A stretch of 64,000 bases of DNA from Alkalihalobacillus sp. YIM B00296 (GCF_020179385.1 NZ_JAIBLJ010000008.1:23774-87773), one strand, 5' to 3'; shown: positions 25,020 through 34,190, counted from the first letter of the stretch. A program made the numbers and translations. Notes: generated by a model from the letters alone, not told the origin.

Positions 25020-26146
25020 GGAAAATATTGTTTTTACCTTTGTTCCAGATGCCGTCTGGACACCACCGGGCAGCAGATGCGCTAATTGACTCCATTCAAG
25101 GTTCAGATCAAACGATCACTTGCAGGAAGGTTGATTTTCTCAGCTATTGGAATGAGCAGCTGGAAAAAACGATCGGGAATGTGTATTTGAAATGGATCAG
25201 CTCACTCCCGAAAACGTACCATTGGGTGTACAAGCGTTTCATGTATGAGCCGAAGAATCCACAGAATAACATGTCGATCGATTATGTGCAGATGCTTGGT
25301 TTCGAAACGAAAATGCTGGAGTTGTTGAAAGAAGAGAAACCCGATCTGATCGTTTGCACACATTGTTTTCCGTCTGCTATCGTAAGCAGATTGAAACGGA
25401 AGAATCAAATCGCTATTCCCGTAGTGAATGTGTATACGGACTTTTTTGTCAATGGCATCTGGGGTAAGAACCACATCGATCTTCATCTCGTCAATGATAA
25501 AACGATGAAAAGAGTCCTGATCGAGAAGTATGATGTAGATGAGGAACAAATCTCGATCACTGGAATCCCGACAAGTGATGAAATGGTCTCCTTAACAACT
25601 CGCTTTCCGTCGGAAAAAAAGCATATTCTTGTAGCGGGAGGCAGCATCGGAATAGGGAACATCCTCCCTTATTTGAGAAGCATCAGGGAAAATGCGCGTT
25701 ATCGATATACTGTCTTATGCGGAAAAAACGATAAGCTGTTTAAAGAATTGGAATCCTGGAATCTCTCACATATCCAGCCGAAAGGATATATCGAGTGCAG
25801 GGAAGAGATGAACAGGCTCTATGAACAGGCTGATGCCATCATTACCAAGCCGGGCGGTATCACGATCAGTGAAGCTTTGAAAAAGCGACTGCTCATTTTC
25901 GTGCACTCCGCGTTACCAGGGCAGGAGCAATACAACTTAAAAGGTTTGAAGGAGAAAGGGCTGATCATGGAGCTTAAGGAGCAACCATCTGAAAACGAAA
26001 TTGCACTTATACTTGAAAACGAGTGGTGGAGGAAGCAGATCTTCAGCAGGATGGATGACTATCTGACGGCTACAGAAAGTTCAGCCATGAATGAAATCGT
26101 CAAGTTGATGGATGCTCCGGCTGTGCTCAATATGCAACCGGGTTAA
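25016..26146 (+). CDS. MGDG-synthase/UgtP-type glycosyltransferase
   Basis: The 376-residue GT28-like protein begins MRKILFLPLFQMPSGHHRAA, the N-terminal loop and His pair of MGDG synthase/UgtP-type enzymes, then CTHCFPS, NVYTDFFVN, ITGIPTSDEM, LVAGGSIGIGN and the nucleotide-sugar pocket TKPGGITISEAL. Such enzymes add sugars to diacylglycerol or related lipids from UDP-sugars. I use the ATG at 25016, after GGAGGG and overlapping the DedA stop. The operon ends at a GAGCTGTCC-type terminator. Confidence 0.88.
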   Translation: MRKILFLPLFQMPSGHHRAADALIDSIQGSDQTITCRKVDFLSYWNEQLEKTIGNVYLKWISSLPKTYHWVYKRFMYEPKNPQNNMSIDYVQMLGFETKMLELLKEEKPDLIVCTHCFPSAIVSRLKRKNQIAIPVVNVYTDFFVNGIWGKNHIDLHLVNDKTMKRVLIEKYDVDEEQISITGIPTSDEMVSLTTRFPSEKKHILVAGGSIGIGNILPYLRSIRENARYRYTVLCGKNDKLFKELESWNLSHIQPKGYIECREEMNRLYEQADAIITKPGGITISEALKKRLLIFVHSALPGQEQYNLKGLKEKGLIMELKEQPSENEIALILENEWWRKQIFSRMDDYLTATESSAMNEIVKLMDAPAVLNMQPG

Positions 26147-26157
26147 AGGGATTATAA

Positions 26158-26229
26158 GGAGCTGTCCAATGATCATGAGACACCACTAGATAACGTTGAG
26201 TGTCATAACATATAGGACAGCTCTTTTTC
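26158..26229 (+). terminator. Long terminator, GAGCTGTCC family
   Basis: GGAGCTGTCC (26158-26167) pairs with GGACAGCTC (26215-26223), with further partial pairing of GAGACAC and GTGTC in the arm, followed by TTTTTCTT. Confidence 0.8.
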
Positions 26230-26266
26230 TTAAGTTGATTAAAAACATCGGTAGGGGGAGAGGTTG

Positions 26267-27106
26267 TTGAAGAATCGTCTAAGTGTTTCCGGAAGTACGA
26301 TCATGTCTGATCCCGCTCAATTTGAAAGGTTGTTTTGGGATGGGATAGGGGATATTGAGATTGGGGAATTTGATGATCTATCATCGTTTGATCGATTCTT
26401 GAAATTATGCAAAGAAAAGAATGCGAATTTTGGTATCCATTCTCCGCTTTTCAGGAATGAGAGCAAATACGACCTGATTGAAAAAGTCCAAATGGAGCCG
26501 GAAGATGCCTGGGTGCAATTTGAAAAAGAGGCCGAAAAACTATCCAGCCTCGGCGCAGAATATCTACTTGTCCATTTTCCTTACTTTAAAAGTAAAAAGG
26601 CTGAAGATGTGGCACATTCACTGATCGAAAAAGGATTGAAAAGGCTGAACATTATCCAAGAAAAATACGGAATGCCTATCGTGTGTGAACCGAAGCTCGG
26701 TTTACATCGTTCCCCTGATGGCATCCGGTATCTGCATCAGTTTCCTGAAGAGACGTGGAAAAAGTATGGATTGAAACTTTGTATCGATATCGGTGATTAT
26801 TTGATCGCAGCCGGAAAGCATGCAATGGATTACATCACGAAATGGGATAAACAAATTCATGTGGCCCATATACATAACGTCGCATTCACGGGTGATAAAT
26901 ATATTTGGACACCTGTCCATCCATCCTATGAGAACAATCTTAAGCATTACGAGCTGGAACCGATTCTTCGTTACCTTGCAGGGATCGGGGGCATCAGGTT
27001 CGTATTCGAGCATACTCCGCACATGACCCCAAATGATACGTTCGTTGCAGAGGGTTATGAGTGGGTGAAAGAGATCATAGATGATGAGGCTTGCCGAGCG
27101 AGGTAG
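26267..27106 (+). CDS. Sugar phosphate isomerase/epimerase-like TIM barrel protein
   Basis: About 279 residues, of the xylose-isomerase-like/AP-endonuclease-2 TIM barrel family. Candidate metal ligands on successive strands are E in VCEPKLG, D in LCIDIGDY, H in VAHIHN and E in FVFEHTPH. Substrate unknown. The start is one of two tandem TTG codons (26264 or 26267); AGGGGGAG spacing favours 26267. It stands between two terminators as a single gene. Confidence 0.78.
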   Translation: MKNRLSVSGSTIMSDPAQFERLFWDGIGDIEIGEFDDLSSFDRFLKLCKEKNANFGIHSPLFRNESKYDLIEKVQMEPEDAWVQFEKEAEKLSSLGAEYLLVHFPYFKSKKAEDVAHSLIEKGLKRLNIIQEKYGMPIVCEPKLGLHRSPDGIRYLHQFPEETWKKYGLKLCIDIGDYLIAAGKHAMDYITKWDKQIHVAHIHNVAFTGDKYIWTPVHPSYENNLKHYELEPILRYLAGIGGIRFVFEHTPHMTPNDTFVAEGYEWVKEIIDDEACRAR

Positions 27107-27116
27107 GCCTTTTTTG
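27087..27116 (+). terminator. Terminator overlapping the epimerase stop
   Basis: AGGCTTGCC pairs with GGTAGGCCT (wobbles) around GAGCGA, followed by T-run. The stop codon lies inside the right arm. Confidence 0.7.
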
Positions 27117-27122
27117 CTATTT

Positions 27123-27182
27123 GGCGTGATTAGCTGGAAATCGCGTGAATATCCAGGGAACCCGCGTGATTCTGATTCCTAC
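27123..27182. repeat. Tandem phrase repeat, GCGTGAT family
   Basis: Three units of 19-21 bp begin with GGCGTGATT, CGCGTGAAT and CGCGTGATT. They match the inverted family at 9217-9279. Confidence 0.65.
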
Positions 27183-27202
27183 AACCAGTTCCATTCTAAA
27201 AG

Positions 27203-27370
27203 AAAAGCGCAAACGCCCTGATCAACCACGAAGGGCACTGGAAGTCCGACAAGGAGGCTCGAACCAAACAAAGTTCGGTTCTGCGTGGGTAAACACTTCG
27301 ACCTAAATCAATGTGTCGACCTCGGCAGGAGGACTGAAGTGATCCAAGAGGTTGGGCGTTGGAGCTGGAC
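27203..27370 (+). repeat. Boundary-type repeat, fuller copy (about 168 bp)
   Basis: It opens AAAAGCGCAAACGCCCTGAT, continues through CCACGAAGGGCACTGGAAG and TCCGACAAGGAGGCTCGAAC, and closes GGGCGTTGGAGCTGGAC. Start (GCGCAAACGCCC) and end (TTGGGCGTTGG) are complementary in part. Truncated reverse copies lie at 22259-22314 and 50408-50448. Similar structured repeats are widespread in intergenic DNA of Bacillaceae; their function is unsettled. Confidence 0.75.
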
Positions 27371-27443
27371 ATTCCTTCATTGAAAAAAATTCTATACTTT
27401 CTTTTTCTTTACAAAAGGACGACGAGGTGTCGTCCTTCCGCAA

Positions 27444-28703
27444 TCAAATAGCCTTTTCGGCGGTGATTTTTCCATTTACTGAACGCATTTGGATCGCCAT
27501 TTTTGTAAAAACGATGCCTAATAGTGCAAAAACGAAATAGAGGACACCCATTCCGACTCCACCGATCGCCTCCCCTATGATGATTCCAAGTGCCCCGACC
27601 ATCTTTCCGATCTGAAAGACAAATCCGTTAAAAGCCATATAAGCTCCACGGCGTGAATCGTCAACGATATCTGCAAGGATCGATTGACGCGTCGGAACGT
27701 ACATCAACTCCCCGATCGAAAGGATGAGGACACCGAGTAGGAGGGTGGTGAAGTCATTTGAGAACGCTAGGACTCCATAACCGAGCCCGAACAAGATGAA
27801 TCCTATATACATGATCGGCTGTTCACGTTTATTACGGATCCATTTTGCCACAAGCCCTGTAAATAGCACGATGATGATCGTATTTTCGACTGTCAACAGG
27901 CTGAGCAGCTTAACTCCGTCGATCGAAAAGTCCAGACCGCCTAAAAAGGAGTACGTTTTCGGAATGATCTCATCTTCCAGTCGTACAGCGATGAAATTGT
28001 TACGCTGGAACTCGATTGACAACACCGCGATCCCTCCGATTATGAACATCACAAAAGGGAGATCTGTAATGACCGTCTTATAGCTTTGTAAAATCGGCTT
28101 GATCCCGTATGGTTTCGTTGTCGTGCTTTTTGGCGTATAGGTTTCCTTGATGAGGGTGGCTGTCATCCAGAGCGTCACCAGTGACATCAGGAATAGGGCA
28201 AGCAACAATTCGAAAAAGTGTGTTTTATACAGGAAGCCTCCGACAATTAAACCAAGCATCAAAGACATGTTCACGGCCCAGTAATTGATGGCATACATGA
28301 AGGCGCGGGTTTCTTTTGTGCTGACATCGATCAACATCGCTTCAGCAGCCGGATTGACAAGGCCTGATGCAATTCCGATGATCGCCATCATGGCAAAGGT
28401 CATCCATGGAGAGGAGTACCAGGGCGAGTTGGCGAGGATCATGCCGACAAAGCCGATCACTTTCATCCATTCACCGGTCACCATCAACTTTTTTCGACCT
28501 AAAATGTCGGCTAAATACCCACCATACAATCCTGCGATGAACTGGATGATGACGTTGATCAATAACAATGTCCCTGCCCAGAAGGCATTGATGGCATTAG
28601 TAAAATAAATCGCCATGAAAGGAAAGATCATGGAACCGATCAGTCTGCTTAAAAAAGAGGTGTAGATACGTATTCGAATATTCGGATGTAATTCTTTCAA
28701 CAT
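27444..28703 (-). CDS. MFS transporter (MdtG/YttB-like)
   Basis: The 419-residue protein has 12 predicted transmembrane helices and the MFS signature GGYLADILGRKKLMV between helices 2 and 3. It begins MLKELHPNIRIRIYTSFLSR, closely like the frameshifted MFS gene at 46941 (IKIRIIETFMSRFVGSMIFPFM), so the two are paralogues. I choose the ATG at 28701-28703, which follows GGAAGGGTG. It is divergent from an SgrR-type regulator; in enterobacteria SgrR is linked to the sugar exporter SetA, so export of a sugar-like or drug-like compound under that regulator is inferred. Confidence 0.85.
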   Translation of the reverse strand: MLKELHPNIRIRIYTSFLSRLIGSMIFPFMAIYFTNAINAFWAGTLLLINVIIQFIAGLYGGYLADILGRKKLMVTGEWMKVIGFVGMILANSPWYSSPWMTFAMMAIIGIASGLVNPAAEAMLIDVSTKETRAFMYAINYWAVNMSLMLGLIVGGFLYKTHFFELLLALFLMSLVTLWMTATLIKETYTPKSTTTKPYGIKPILQSYKTVITDLPFVMFIIGGIAVLSIEFQRNNFIAVRLEDEIIPKTYSFLGGLDFSIDGVKLLSLLTVENTIIIVLFTGLVAKWIRNKREQPIMYIGFILFGLGYGVLAFSNDFTTLLLGVLILSIGELMYVPTRQSILADIVDDSRRGAYMAFNGFVFQIGKMVGALGIIIGEAIGGVGMGVLYFVFALLGIVFTKMAIQMRSVNGKITAEKAI

Positions 28704-28741
28704 AGTTTTTTCACCCTTCCTTCTCTCATTTTGCAATTCCT

Positions 28742-28787
28742 AAAAGGGGATAAAAAGGGTATAATGCTATTAATTATGTCCCCTTTT
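28742..28787. promoter_or_regulatory. Inverted repeat around the sgrR-like promoter
   Basis: AAAAGGGGA (28742-28750) and TCCCCTTTT (28779-28787) form a perfect 9-bp inverted repeat that brackets a perfect -10 box TATAAT (28760-28765). The ribosome site of the regulator follows at once. It may be an autoregulatory operator shared with the divergent MFS gene. Confidence 0.55.
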
Positions 28788-28802
28788 CAGGAGGTGAGTG
28801 AG

Positions 28803-30527
28803 ATGAAAGACCTTTCCTACTATGAGCTCCGAGCGTTCCTTTATCCCAGGGAAGAAGAACGGTGTGCAACATTCAAGCTGAGTGAGCTTGAACAGATATG
28901 GTTCTGTACACAGAAAAATGTGAAAAGGAAAATGAAAAAATTCGAAGCGGAAAAGCTGTTGGCTTATAAACCGGGCAGGGGAAGAGGTAATGCTTCTACG
29001 GTTCGGTTTTTCCTACCCTTTCAGGAGGAAATCGAAGCAGCTGTCACAAAATGTGTTGATCAAGAACGGATGGACGATTTGATGCACCTTTTACAGCTTC
29101 CGATCCCGAAGTCGTGGGTAGCCAATATTTCTGAAGAAATATTGGCACTTTTCGGACTTCAATCTAAAAGTCAATCGAAGGATGTCTTACGCTCAATTTT
29201 CAGAAATGAGCTTACGAGCCTCGATCCCGCCAAAGCATCCATCACTTTTGAAAGTTATCTGATCCAGCAGTTAGGTGATAGTCTTGTAACCTATGATTTT
29301 GAAAGTGACACGATCAAACCTCACCTTGCCCATCATTGGGTTGTGGATGACAATCATAGAAAGTGGAGTTTTTATCTAAGAAAAGGAGTCCGGTTCCACC
29401 ATCAGAAGATCCTGAAGAGTGAAGACGTCTTGTATACATTCAATAGGATCGAGCAGGGGTCCCCTTATTATTGGATGACCGAAGAAATCGAAAAGATCGA
29501 GTGTCCGTCTCCATTCATCGTTACGTTCCGGTTGACGAGACCGAATCCGTTTTTCGCACGGTACCTATCGACCCACAATCTAGCAATCCTACCGAGTGAT
29601 GTGGAATTTGATGACTCGGAATGGATCGGGACAGGTCCATTCAGGCTGAAGGAGCGGTCAGAAAAGAAATTTGCCCTGGAAGCGTTCGATCACTATTTCT
29701 CGGAGCGGCCGCTCTTGGATGAAGTGGAATTCTGGAATGTACCATATGCAGCTGCCCGACAGATCAGCTTCCAAATTGAAGGGGTCCAGGAAAGTCAAGA
29801 GTATCTTGAAAAAGAGGAGGTTGAAGTCGGATTCCGATTCCTGGCTTTCAACTTTAACCGAAAATCAATTGTTCATCATCCTTCGTTCCGGGAGGCGATA
29901 TATCATCTCTTGGATGTGAAACAAATGTATATCGATGTTGGAAGACCCGAGCCGATCGAGGCCTCCAGCTATTTTTATTGGAAATCCGAATCCCGGCAAC
30001 GAGAGACTGCTGAAATTCCTTGGTTGCTTGAGGAATCTGGATATGAAGGGGAAGAATTGGCTCTTTATTCTCTTGATTATTCACGGGCTGTAGAAGAGGC
30101 GGAATGGTTAATTGAAAAGGCTGCCCGATACGGTATGAACATCCATCATGTTCCTTTTCAAATCAGTGATTTCTACTCATCTGAGTTAGAACAGAATGGC
30201 GATCTTCTGCTTATGGGGGAGGTTGCATCCCATGATCACCACCTTTCCTTTTTTGGGGCTTTTAAAAACGACGCTCTGTTGTTCCGTCGATTATTAGGGA
30301 AAAAGCATTTGGAGAAGATCGATGGTTGGCTAGATTATTTTAAAAATGAAGAGACAGCTGCAGGACGCGAGGCATGGATTGATCAAATCGAAGCTCATAT
30401 CAAAGAAAACAACCTGTTCCTTTATATGAACCATCCGGTGAAAAAACGGGCCTTCCATCCGATGATCCAGGATATCCAGTTTGTTTCATTCGGAAATGTG
30501 GATCTACGGAAATTATGGATCCAGTGA
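28803..30527 (+). CDS. SgrR-type regulator with fused solute-binding domain
   Basis: The 574-residue protein has an N-terminal winged-helix SgrR_N-like domain (about 1-85, with CTQKNVKRKMKKFEAEKLLAY) and a cytoplasmic SBP_bac_5 (oligopeptide-binding-like) domain from about 135: SLDPAKASITFE, LAHHWVVDDNHRKWSFYLRKG, GTGPFRLKERSEKKFAL. No signal peptide is present, as expected for a sensor-regulator. ATG 28803 follows AGGAGGTGAG, so earlier in-frame starts are rejected. It faces the MFS exporter, its likely target. Confidence 0.85.
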   Translation: MKDLSYYELRAFLYPREEERCATFKLSELEQIWFCTQKNVKRKMKKFEAEKLLAYKPGRGRGNASTVRFFLPFQEEIEAAVTKCVDQERMDDLMHLLQLPIPKSWVANISEEILALFGLQSKSQSKDVLRSIFRNELTSLDPAKASITFESYLIQQLGDSLVTYDFESDTIKPHLAHHWVVDDNHRKWSFYLRKGVRFHHQKILKSEDVLYTFNRIEQGSPYYWMTEEIEKIECPSPFIVTFRLTRPNPFFARYLSTHNLAILPSDVEFDDSEWIGTGPFRLKERSEKKFALEAFDHYFSERPLLDEVEFWNVPYAAARQISFQIEGVQESQEYLEKEEVEVGFRFLAFNFNRKSIVHHPSFREAIYHLLDVKQMYIDVGRPEPIEASSYFYWKSESRQRETAEIPWLLEESGYEGEELALYSLDYSRAVEEAEWLIEKAARYGMNIHHVPFQISDFYSSELEQNGDLLLMGEVASHDHHLSFFGAFKNDALLFRRLLGKKHLEKIDGWLDYFKNEETAAGREAWIDQIEAHIKENNLFLYMNHPVKKRAFHPMIQDIQFVSFGNVDLRKLWIQ

Positions 30528-30550
30528 TTTTTCAACTTTTAAAATGTAGC

Positions 30551-30695
30551 GAAATTCACAACACTCCCACGGGAAAAGCGAATCAGGTGCCTACATTTAA
30601 GGATCTCAGCCACCACTCCTGCGGTTACGTCGAAGCCAACACCCCCTGTGCAAGTGAGGAGGCTTGCGCCCGTCAATCTAAAGGGAATGAATTTA
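30551..30695. repeat. Second copy of the MITE-like core repeat
   Basis: It shares AATTCnCnACACTCC, CGGGAAAAGCGA, ATTTAAGGATCT, ACGTCGAAGCCAACAC, CCTGTGCAAGTGAG, GAGGCTTG, CGCCCGT and AAAGGGAATGAATTT with 13137-13303, in order. The outer inverted repeats of the first copy are missing. Weak GGTGCAATTAT-like phrases follow at 30716-30790. Confidence 0.7.
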
Positions 30696-30835
30696 AATAT
30701 AAAAATGATCCTTAAGGGTGTACAATTATCTTTAAAAACATAAATTATTTTTAATCCGGTAAAATTATCTAGAAAACGGTACAGTGGCGGGTGTTAAAGA
30801 TCGGAAAAAGTCGATGGAAAAATTGAAAATAGCTG

Positions 30836-30864
30836 TTGACACGTTTTTTTCGTCATGCTAAGAT
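30836..30864 (+). promoter_or_regulatory. Promoter of the metX-metY operon
   Basis: TTGACA (30836-30841) and TAAGAT (30859-30864) are 17 bases apart, about 38 bases before the SAM riboswitch. Confidence 0.7.
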
Positions 30865-30901
30865 TCAAATCAAATAATTTAAAAAATTAAATTGATTTCA
30901 A

Positions 30902-31064
30902 CTCTTATCAAGAGAGGCTGAGGGACTGGCCCGATGAAGCCCGGCAACCATCAAACTTAGGTTTGAAAGGTGCTAATTCCTGCGAAGCGTATCTGCGTTT
31001 CGGAAGATGAGAGAGACAAATGTGTGATAATTTGGCCTCTCTGTCTTTGCAGAGAGGCTTTTTG
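30902..31064 (+). promoter_or_regulatory. S-box (SAM-I) riboswitch upstream of metX
   Basis: P1 arms CTCTTATC (30902-30909) and GATGAGAG (31006-31013) enclose the conserved S-box core: AGAGAGGCTGAGGGACTGGC, CCCGATGAAGCCCGGCAACC and AAGGTGCTAATTCC. The terminator GCCTCTCTG/CAGAGAGGC with a T-run lies at 31035-31063. High S-adenosylmethionine should stop transcription before metX. Confidence 0.95.
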
Positions 31065-31113
31065 ATTTTCATGAAGAACGAACGGAATTGATACTAACAA
31101 AGGAGGCCTGACA

Positions 31114-32196
31114 GTGAGGAGTCCCAATTTTTATAAGAAAGGAACGGTTCAGATTCCGAACTTCATACTGGAATCAGGGGAAAAACTTGTCGAAGTCGAA
31201 CTCGCATATGAAAGATGCGGACCTCGGAATGCACCCGCAATTCTTGTCTGTCATGCGTTGACGGGGAATCAAGATACAGTCGGAACCCCGGATGAACCCG
31301 GATGGTGGCGGGGATTGATCGAGGAAGGCGGATACATCGATACGAGACGTTATCAAGTTATCACCTTCAATGTGCTCGGAGGCTGTAACGGTTCAACAGG
31401 CCCGGCATCGGTCAATCCAGAAACAGGTGAACCTTATCGAACGGATTTCCCAAGCTTGACAGTCCGTGACCTGGTAGAAGTTCAGTTCGTAGCACTGAAT
31501 ATCCTCAACATCAATCATTTAAGAGCGGTCATCGGGGGATCACTCGGTGGGATGCAGGTCCTCGAATGGGGAGTCATGTATCCGGATTTCGTTGACAGTA
31601 TTTTCCCGGTAGCTGTCACGCCTCAGTTCAGTGATTATGCGATTGCATTCAACCATATATCAAGCCTTGCGATCCAACAAGATCCTGCCTGGCGTGAAGG
31701 AAAGCTTCCGAAACAGGGGCTGAGCCTTGCACGGATGATCGGGATGATCACTTACCGTTCAGATGTCCTGTTTGAAGAACGCTTTGAGCGGAACCATATC
31801 ATATCGGAGGGGCTTCCGAATTACGATATTGAATCATACTTATCCTACCAAGGCCAAAAGCTGGCTGAGCGCTTTGATGCCAACAGTTATCTTCGGCTAC
31901 TTGAGGTGATGAACAGTCATGATCTTGGACGTGACCGAGGAGGGCTTGACCATGCGATCCAGCATCTGCAAGTTCCTGTATTTGCGATCAGTTTTACAAG
32001 GGATCTGCTTTACCCTCCTGAAAAATCACAGGAATTCGTGAACAGTATCCAACAGCTCGGTGGCACTGCCCAATTTTATGAAGTTGATTCCAAATTCGGG
32101 CACGATGGATTCCTGGTCGAGTTCGAGAAATGGGGGCATTTTGTTCAAGATCGATTAGCAGAACTTGAAGTAGAAGAGACGAGATTGGAAGCTTAA
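31114..32196 (+). CDS. metX: Homoserine O-acetyltransferase
   Basis: The 360-residue alpha/beta-hydrolase transfers acetyl from acetyl-CoA to homoserine, the first committed step to methionine. Landmarks are CHALTGNQD, NVLGGCNGSTGPAS, the nucleophile S143 in GGSLGGMQVLEW, Asp in SFTRDLLYPP and His in KFGHDGFLVE. The GTG start follows AAGGAGGCC. It is controlled by the S-box upstream and is followed 44 bases later by metY. Confidence 0.96.
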   Translation: MRSPNFYKKGTVQIPNFILESGEKLVEVELAYERCGPRNAPAILVCHALTGNQDTVGTPDEPGWWRGLIEEGGYIDTRRYQVITFNVLGGCNGSTGPASVNPETGEPYRTDFPSLTVRDLVEVQFVALNILNINHLRAVIGGSLGGMQVLEWGVMYPDFVDSIFPVAVTPQFSDYAIAFNHISSLAIQQDPAWREGKLPKQGLSLARMIGMITYRSDVLFEERFERNHIISEGLPNYDIESYLSYQGQKLAERFDANSYLRLLEVMNSHDLGRDRGGLDHAIQHLQVPVFAISFTRDLLYPPEKSQEFVNSIQQLGGTAQFYEVDSKFGHDGFLVEFEKWGHFVQDRLAELEVEETRLEA

Positions 32197-32240
32197 AGAT
32201 TTCATAAATTAAAAATTATTAAAAATGAGGAGTGATTGAC

Positions 32241-33557
32241 ATGAGTGAAAAAAAACAGTATCGATTTGAAACAGTAGGTATCCATGGTGGGCTTGAGCCA
32301 GATCCAGTGACGGGAGCGAGAGCACTTCCTATCTATCAATCGAATGCATACAAGTTTGATAACACGGATCATGCTGCAGACCTCTTTGGCCTGAAAGAAG
32401 AAGGCTACATCTATACGCGTATCGGTAACCCGACGGTCAATGTCGTAGAGGAACGGGTGACTGAGCTTGAAGGAGGGCTTGGTGGATTAGCGTTCTCAAG
32501 TGGAATGGCAGCAATATCCGCTGCGATCTTCAATATTGCCGAGTCAGGTGATGAAATTGTTTCCGCTTCGACTTTATACGGCGGCACGTACAATTTATTT
32601 TCAACCACACTTCCGAAGCATGGAATCAAGACTCATTTCGTCGAATCGAAGGACCCTGAAAATTTCCGCCGTGCGATCACGCCGAAAACGAAAGCGATTT
32701 TTGCTGAGACTATTGGAAATCCAGGATTGAACGTCCTTGATATTGAAGCAGTTGCAGCAATCGCCCATGAAGCAGGAATCCCGCTGATCGTCGACAACAC
32801 ACTGGCGACACCTTATCTGTTAAGGCCGATTGAACACGGTGCTGATATCGTCGTCCATTCGGCTACTAAATGGCTCGGTGGAAACGGTACGACGATGGGA
32901 GGAATCATCGTCGATGCAGGTAAGTTCGATTGGAATTCACCGAAATTCCCTGGATTCACAGAACCGGACCACAGCTACAACGGAATCGTTTATGCTGAGG
33001 CACTGCCGGAAGCAGCCTTCATCGTGAAAGCCCGCGTCCAGGTATTACGTGATACAGGCGCTGCGTTAAGTCCTTATAATGCTTTCCAGCTTGCGTTGGG
33101 ATTGGAAACGCTGCATGTCCGGGTGAAGGAGCATGTGGCCAACGCCAGGAAAATTGTTGAATATCTCGAGGAACATCCTGGTGTGGATTGGGTGCTCTAT
33201 CCTGAGCAAGGAAACCATCCATCAAAACAACTTGCGAATAAATACTTACCAAAAGGCGCAGGATCGGTCGTCGTTTTCGGAATCAAGGGCGGCAGGGATG
33301 CAGGTGCTGCAGTGATCAACAATGTAGGATTATGGTCACACCTCGCGAACGTCGGGGATGCGAAGAGCTTGATCATCCATCCGGCAAGTACGACCCATCA
33401 GCAGTTGAGGTCGGAAGAGCTGCCTTCCACAGGTGTTACAGAAGACCTGATCCGGTTGTCAGTCGGAATCGAGAACGTCGAGGATCTTATCGAAGACTTG
33501 GAACAAGCGATTGAAACGGCGACAGGTTTGACATCGAAGGTTGAACAAGTAAACTGA
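32241..33557 (+). CDS. metY: O-acetylhomoserine sulfhydrylase
   Basis: The 438-residue PLP enzyme of the Cys/Met metabolism family makes homocysteine from O-acetylhomoserine and sulfide. Motifs include [35 protein letters not shown] and the PLP lysine in [11 protein letters not shown]. Length and the [19 protein letters not shown] segment fit MetY rather than MetB/MetC. ATG 32241 is chosen because the GTG nine bases earlier lies in the ribosome site GAGGAGTGA. It is in one operon with metX. Confidence 0.95.
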   Translation: MSEKKQYRFETVGIHGGLEPDPVTGARALPIYQSNAYKFDNTDHAADLFGLKEEGYIYTRIGNPTVNVVEERVTELEGGLGGLAFSSGMAAISAAIFNIAESGDEIVSASTLYGGTYNLFSTTLPKHGIKTHFVESKDPENFRRAITPKTKAIFAETIGNPGLNVLDIEAVAAIAHEAGIPLIVDNTLATPYLLRPIEHGADIVVHSATKWLGGNGTTMGGIIVDAGKFDWNSPKFPGFTEPDHSYNGIVYAEALPEAAFIVKARVQVLRDTGAALSPYNAFQLALGLETLHVRVKEHVANARKIVEYLEEHPGVDWVLYPEQGNHPSKQLANKYLPKGAGSVVVFGIKGGRDAGAAVINNVGLWSHLANVGDAKSLIIHPASTTHQQLRSEELPSTGVTEDLIRLSVGIENVEDLIEDLEQAIETATGLTSKVEQVN

Positions 33558-33583
33558 CAACCTCGTAAAAAATGAATAGATGA

Positions 33584-33740
33584 CTTCTTATCAAGAGTGG
33601 TGGAGGGGCTGGCCCGAGGAAACCCGGCAACCATCAAGTTTGTAAGGAACTTGGAAAGGTGCCAATTCTAGCAGGAGAACATTCCTGATAGATAAGAAGG
33701 GCTGTTAATGGCCCTCTTCTTATTGAAGGGGGCTATTTTT
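33584..33740 (+). promoter_or_regulatory. Second S-box (SAM-I) riboswitch, upstream of hom
   Basis: P1 arms CTTCTTATC (33584-33592) and GATAAGAAG (33691-33699) enclose AGTGGTGGAGGGGCTGGC, CCCGAGGAAACCCGGCAACC and AAGGTGCCAATTCTAGCAGG. The terminator GCCCTCTTC/GAAGGGGGC (33711-33733) with TATTTTT competes with an antiterminator in which ATAAGAAGGGC pairs with GCCC...CTTCTTAT. The first intact gene downstream is hom, 450 bases away, with a dead acyl-CoA ligase between. Confidence 0.93.
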
Positions 33741-33792
33741 CGTCGGACTTATAAAAAAGCAAGAGGCTGGAAGAAGTGGATATGGGAAAAAG

Positions 33793-34151
33793 GAAATCGA
33801 TACATTACCACCATTGAAAGACGGGTGCAATCTCAAAAGCTATGATGAGGTGAAGGATTCTTTTTCATGGTATGAAGTGATTGCAGGCTGCCGTTAACTG
33901 AGGGTGGAAAGCTGAACGCTGTTTATGAAGTCATCGATCGTCATGTGGAGGACGGTTACGGTGAGAAGGGTATTGCACTATGTGAACGGGTCCGAAGAAC
34001 GGACGCTCACATTCCAGCAGACAAAGATAAAACCGACAGTATGCAGCCGTTATTAAAAAGAAAACGGTATCCAAAAGGACGACCGGATTTTCGTCTTCCT
34101 GCCGAAATGAAGATCAGCGGTAAGATTTTACGTCTTGAATTGAAGCAATAA
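33793..34151 (+). pseudogene. Remnant of an AMP-forming acyl/acetyl-CoA synthetase
   Basis: Pieces in different frames match an AcsA-like enzyme in order: EIDTLPPLKDGCNLKSYDEV and KDSFSWYEV, then GGKLNAVYEVIDRHVEDGYG, EKGIALCER, then NGIQKDDRIFVFLP (motif near the N-terminal core), followed directly by the extreme C-terminal SGKILRLELKQ and a stop. About 400 residues are missing, and there are at least three frame changes. It lies between an S-box and hom. Confidence 0.75.
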
Positions 34152-34190
34152 GAGCAATTGAAATCAGGTGTTTAAATAGGAGGGAAAAGC

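Noticed and set aside
33945..34151. 68-codon hypothetical gene before hom
   Set aside because: Its start and end both match pieces of an AMP-forming ligase, so it is part of that remnant rather than a gene.
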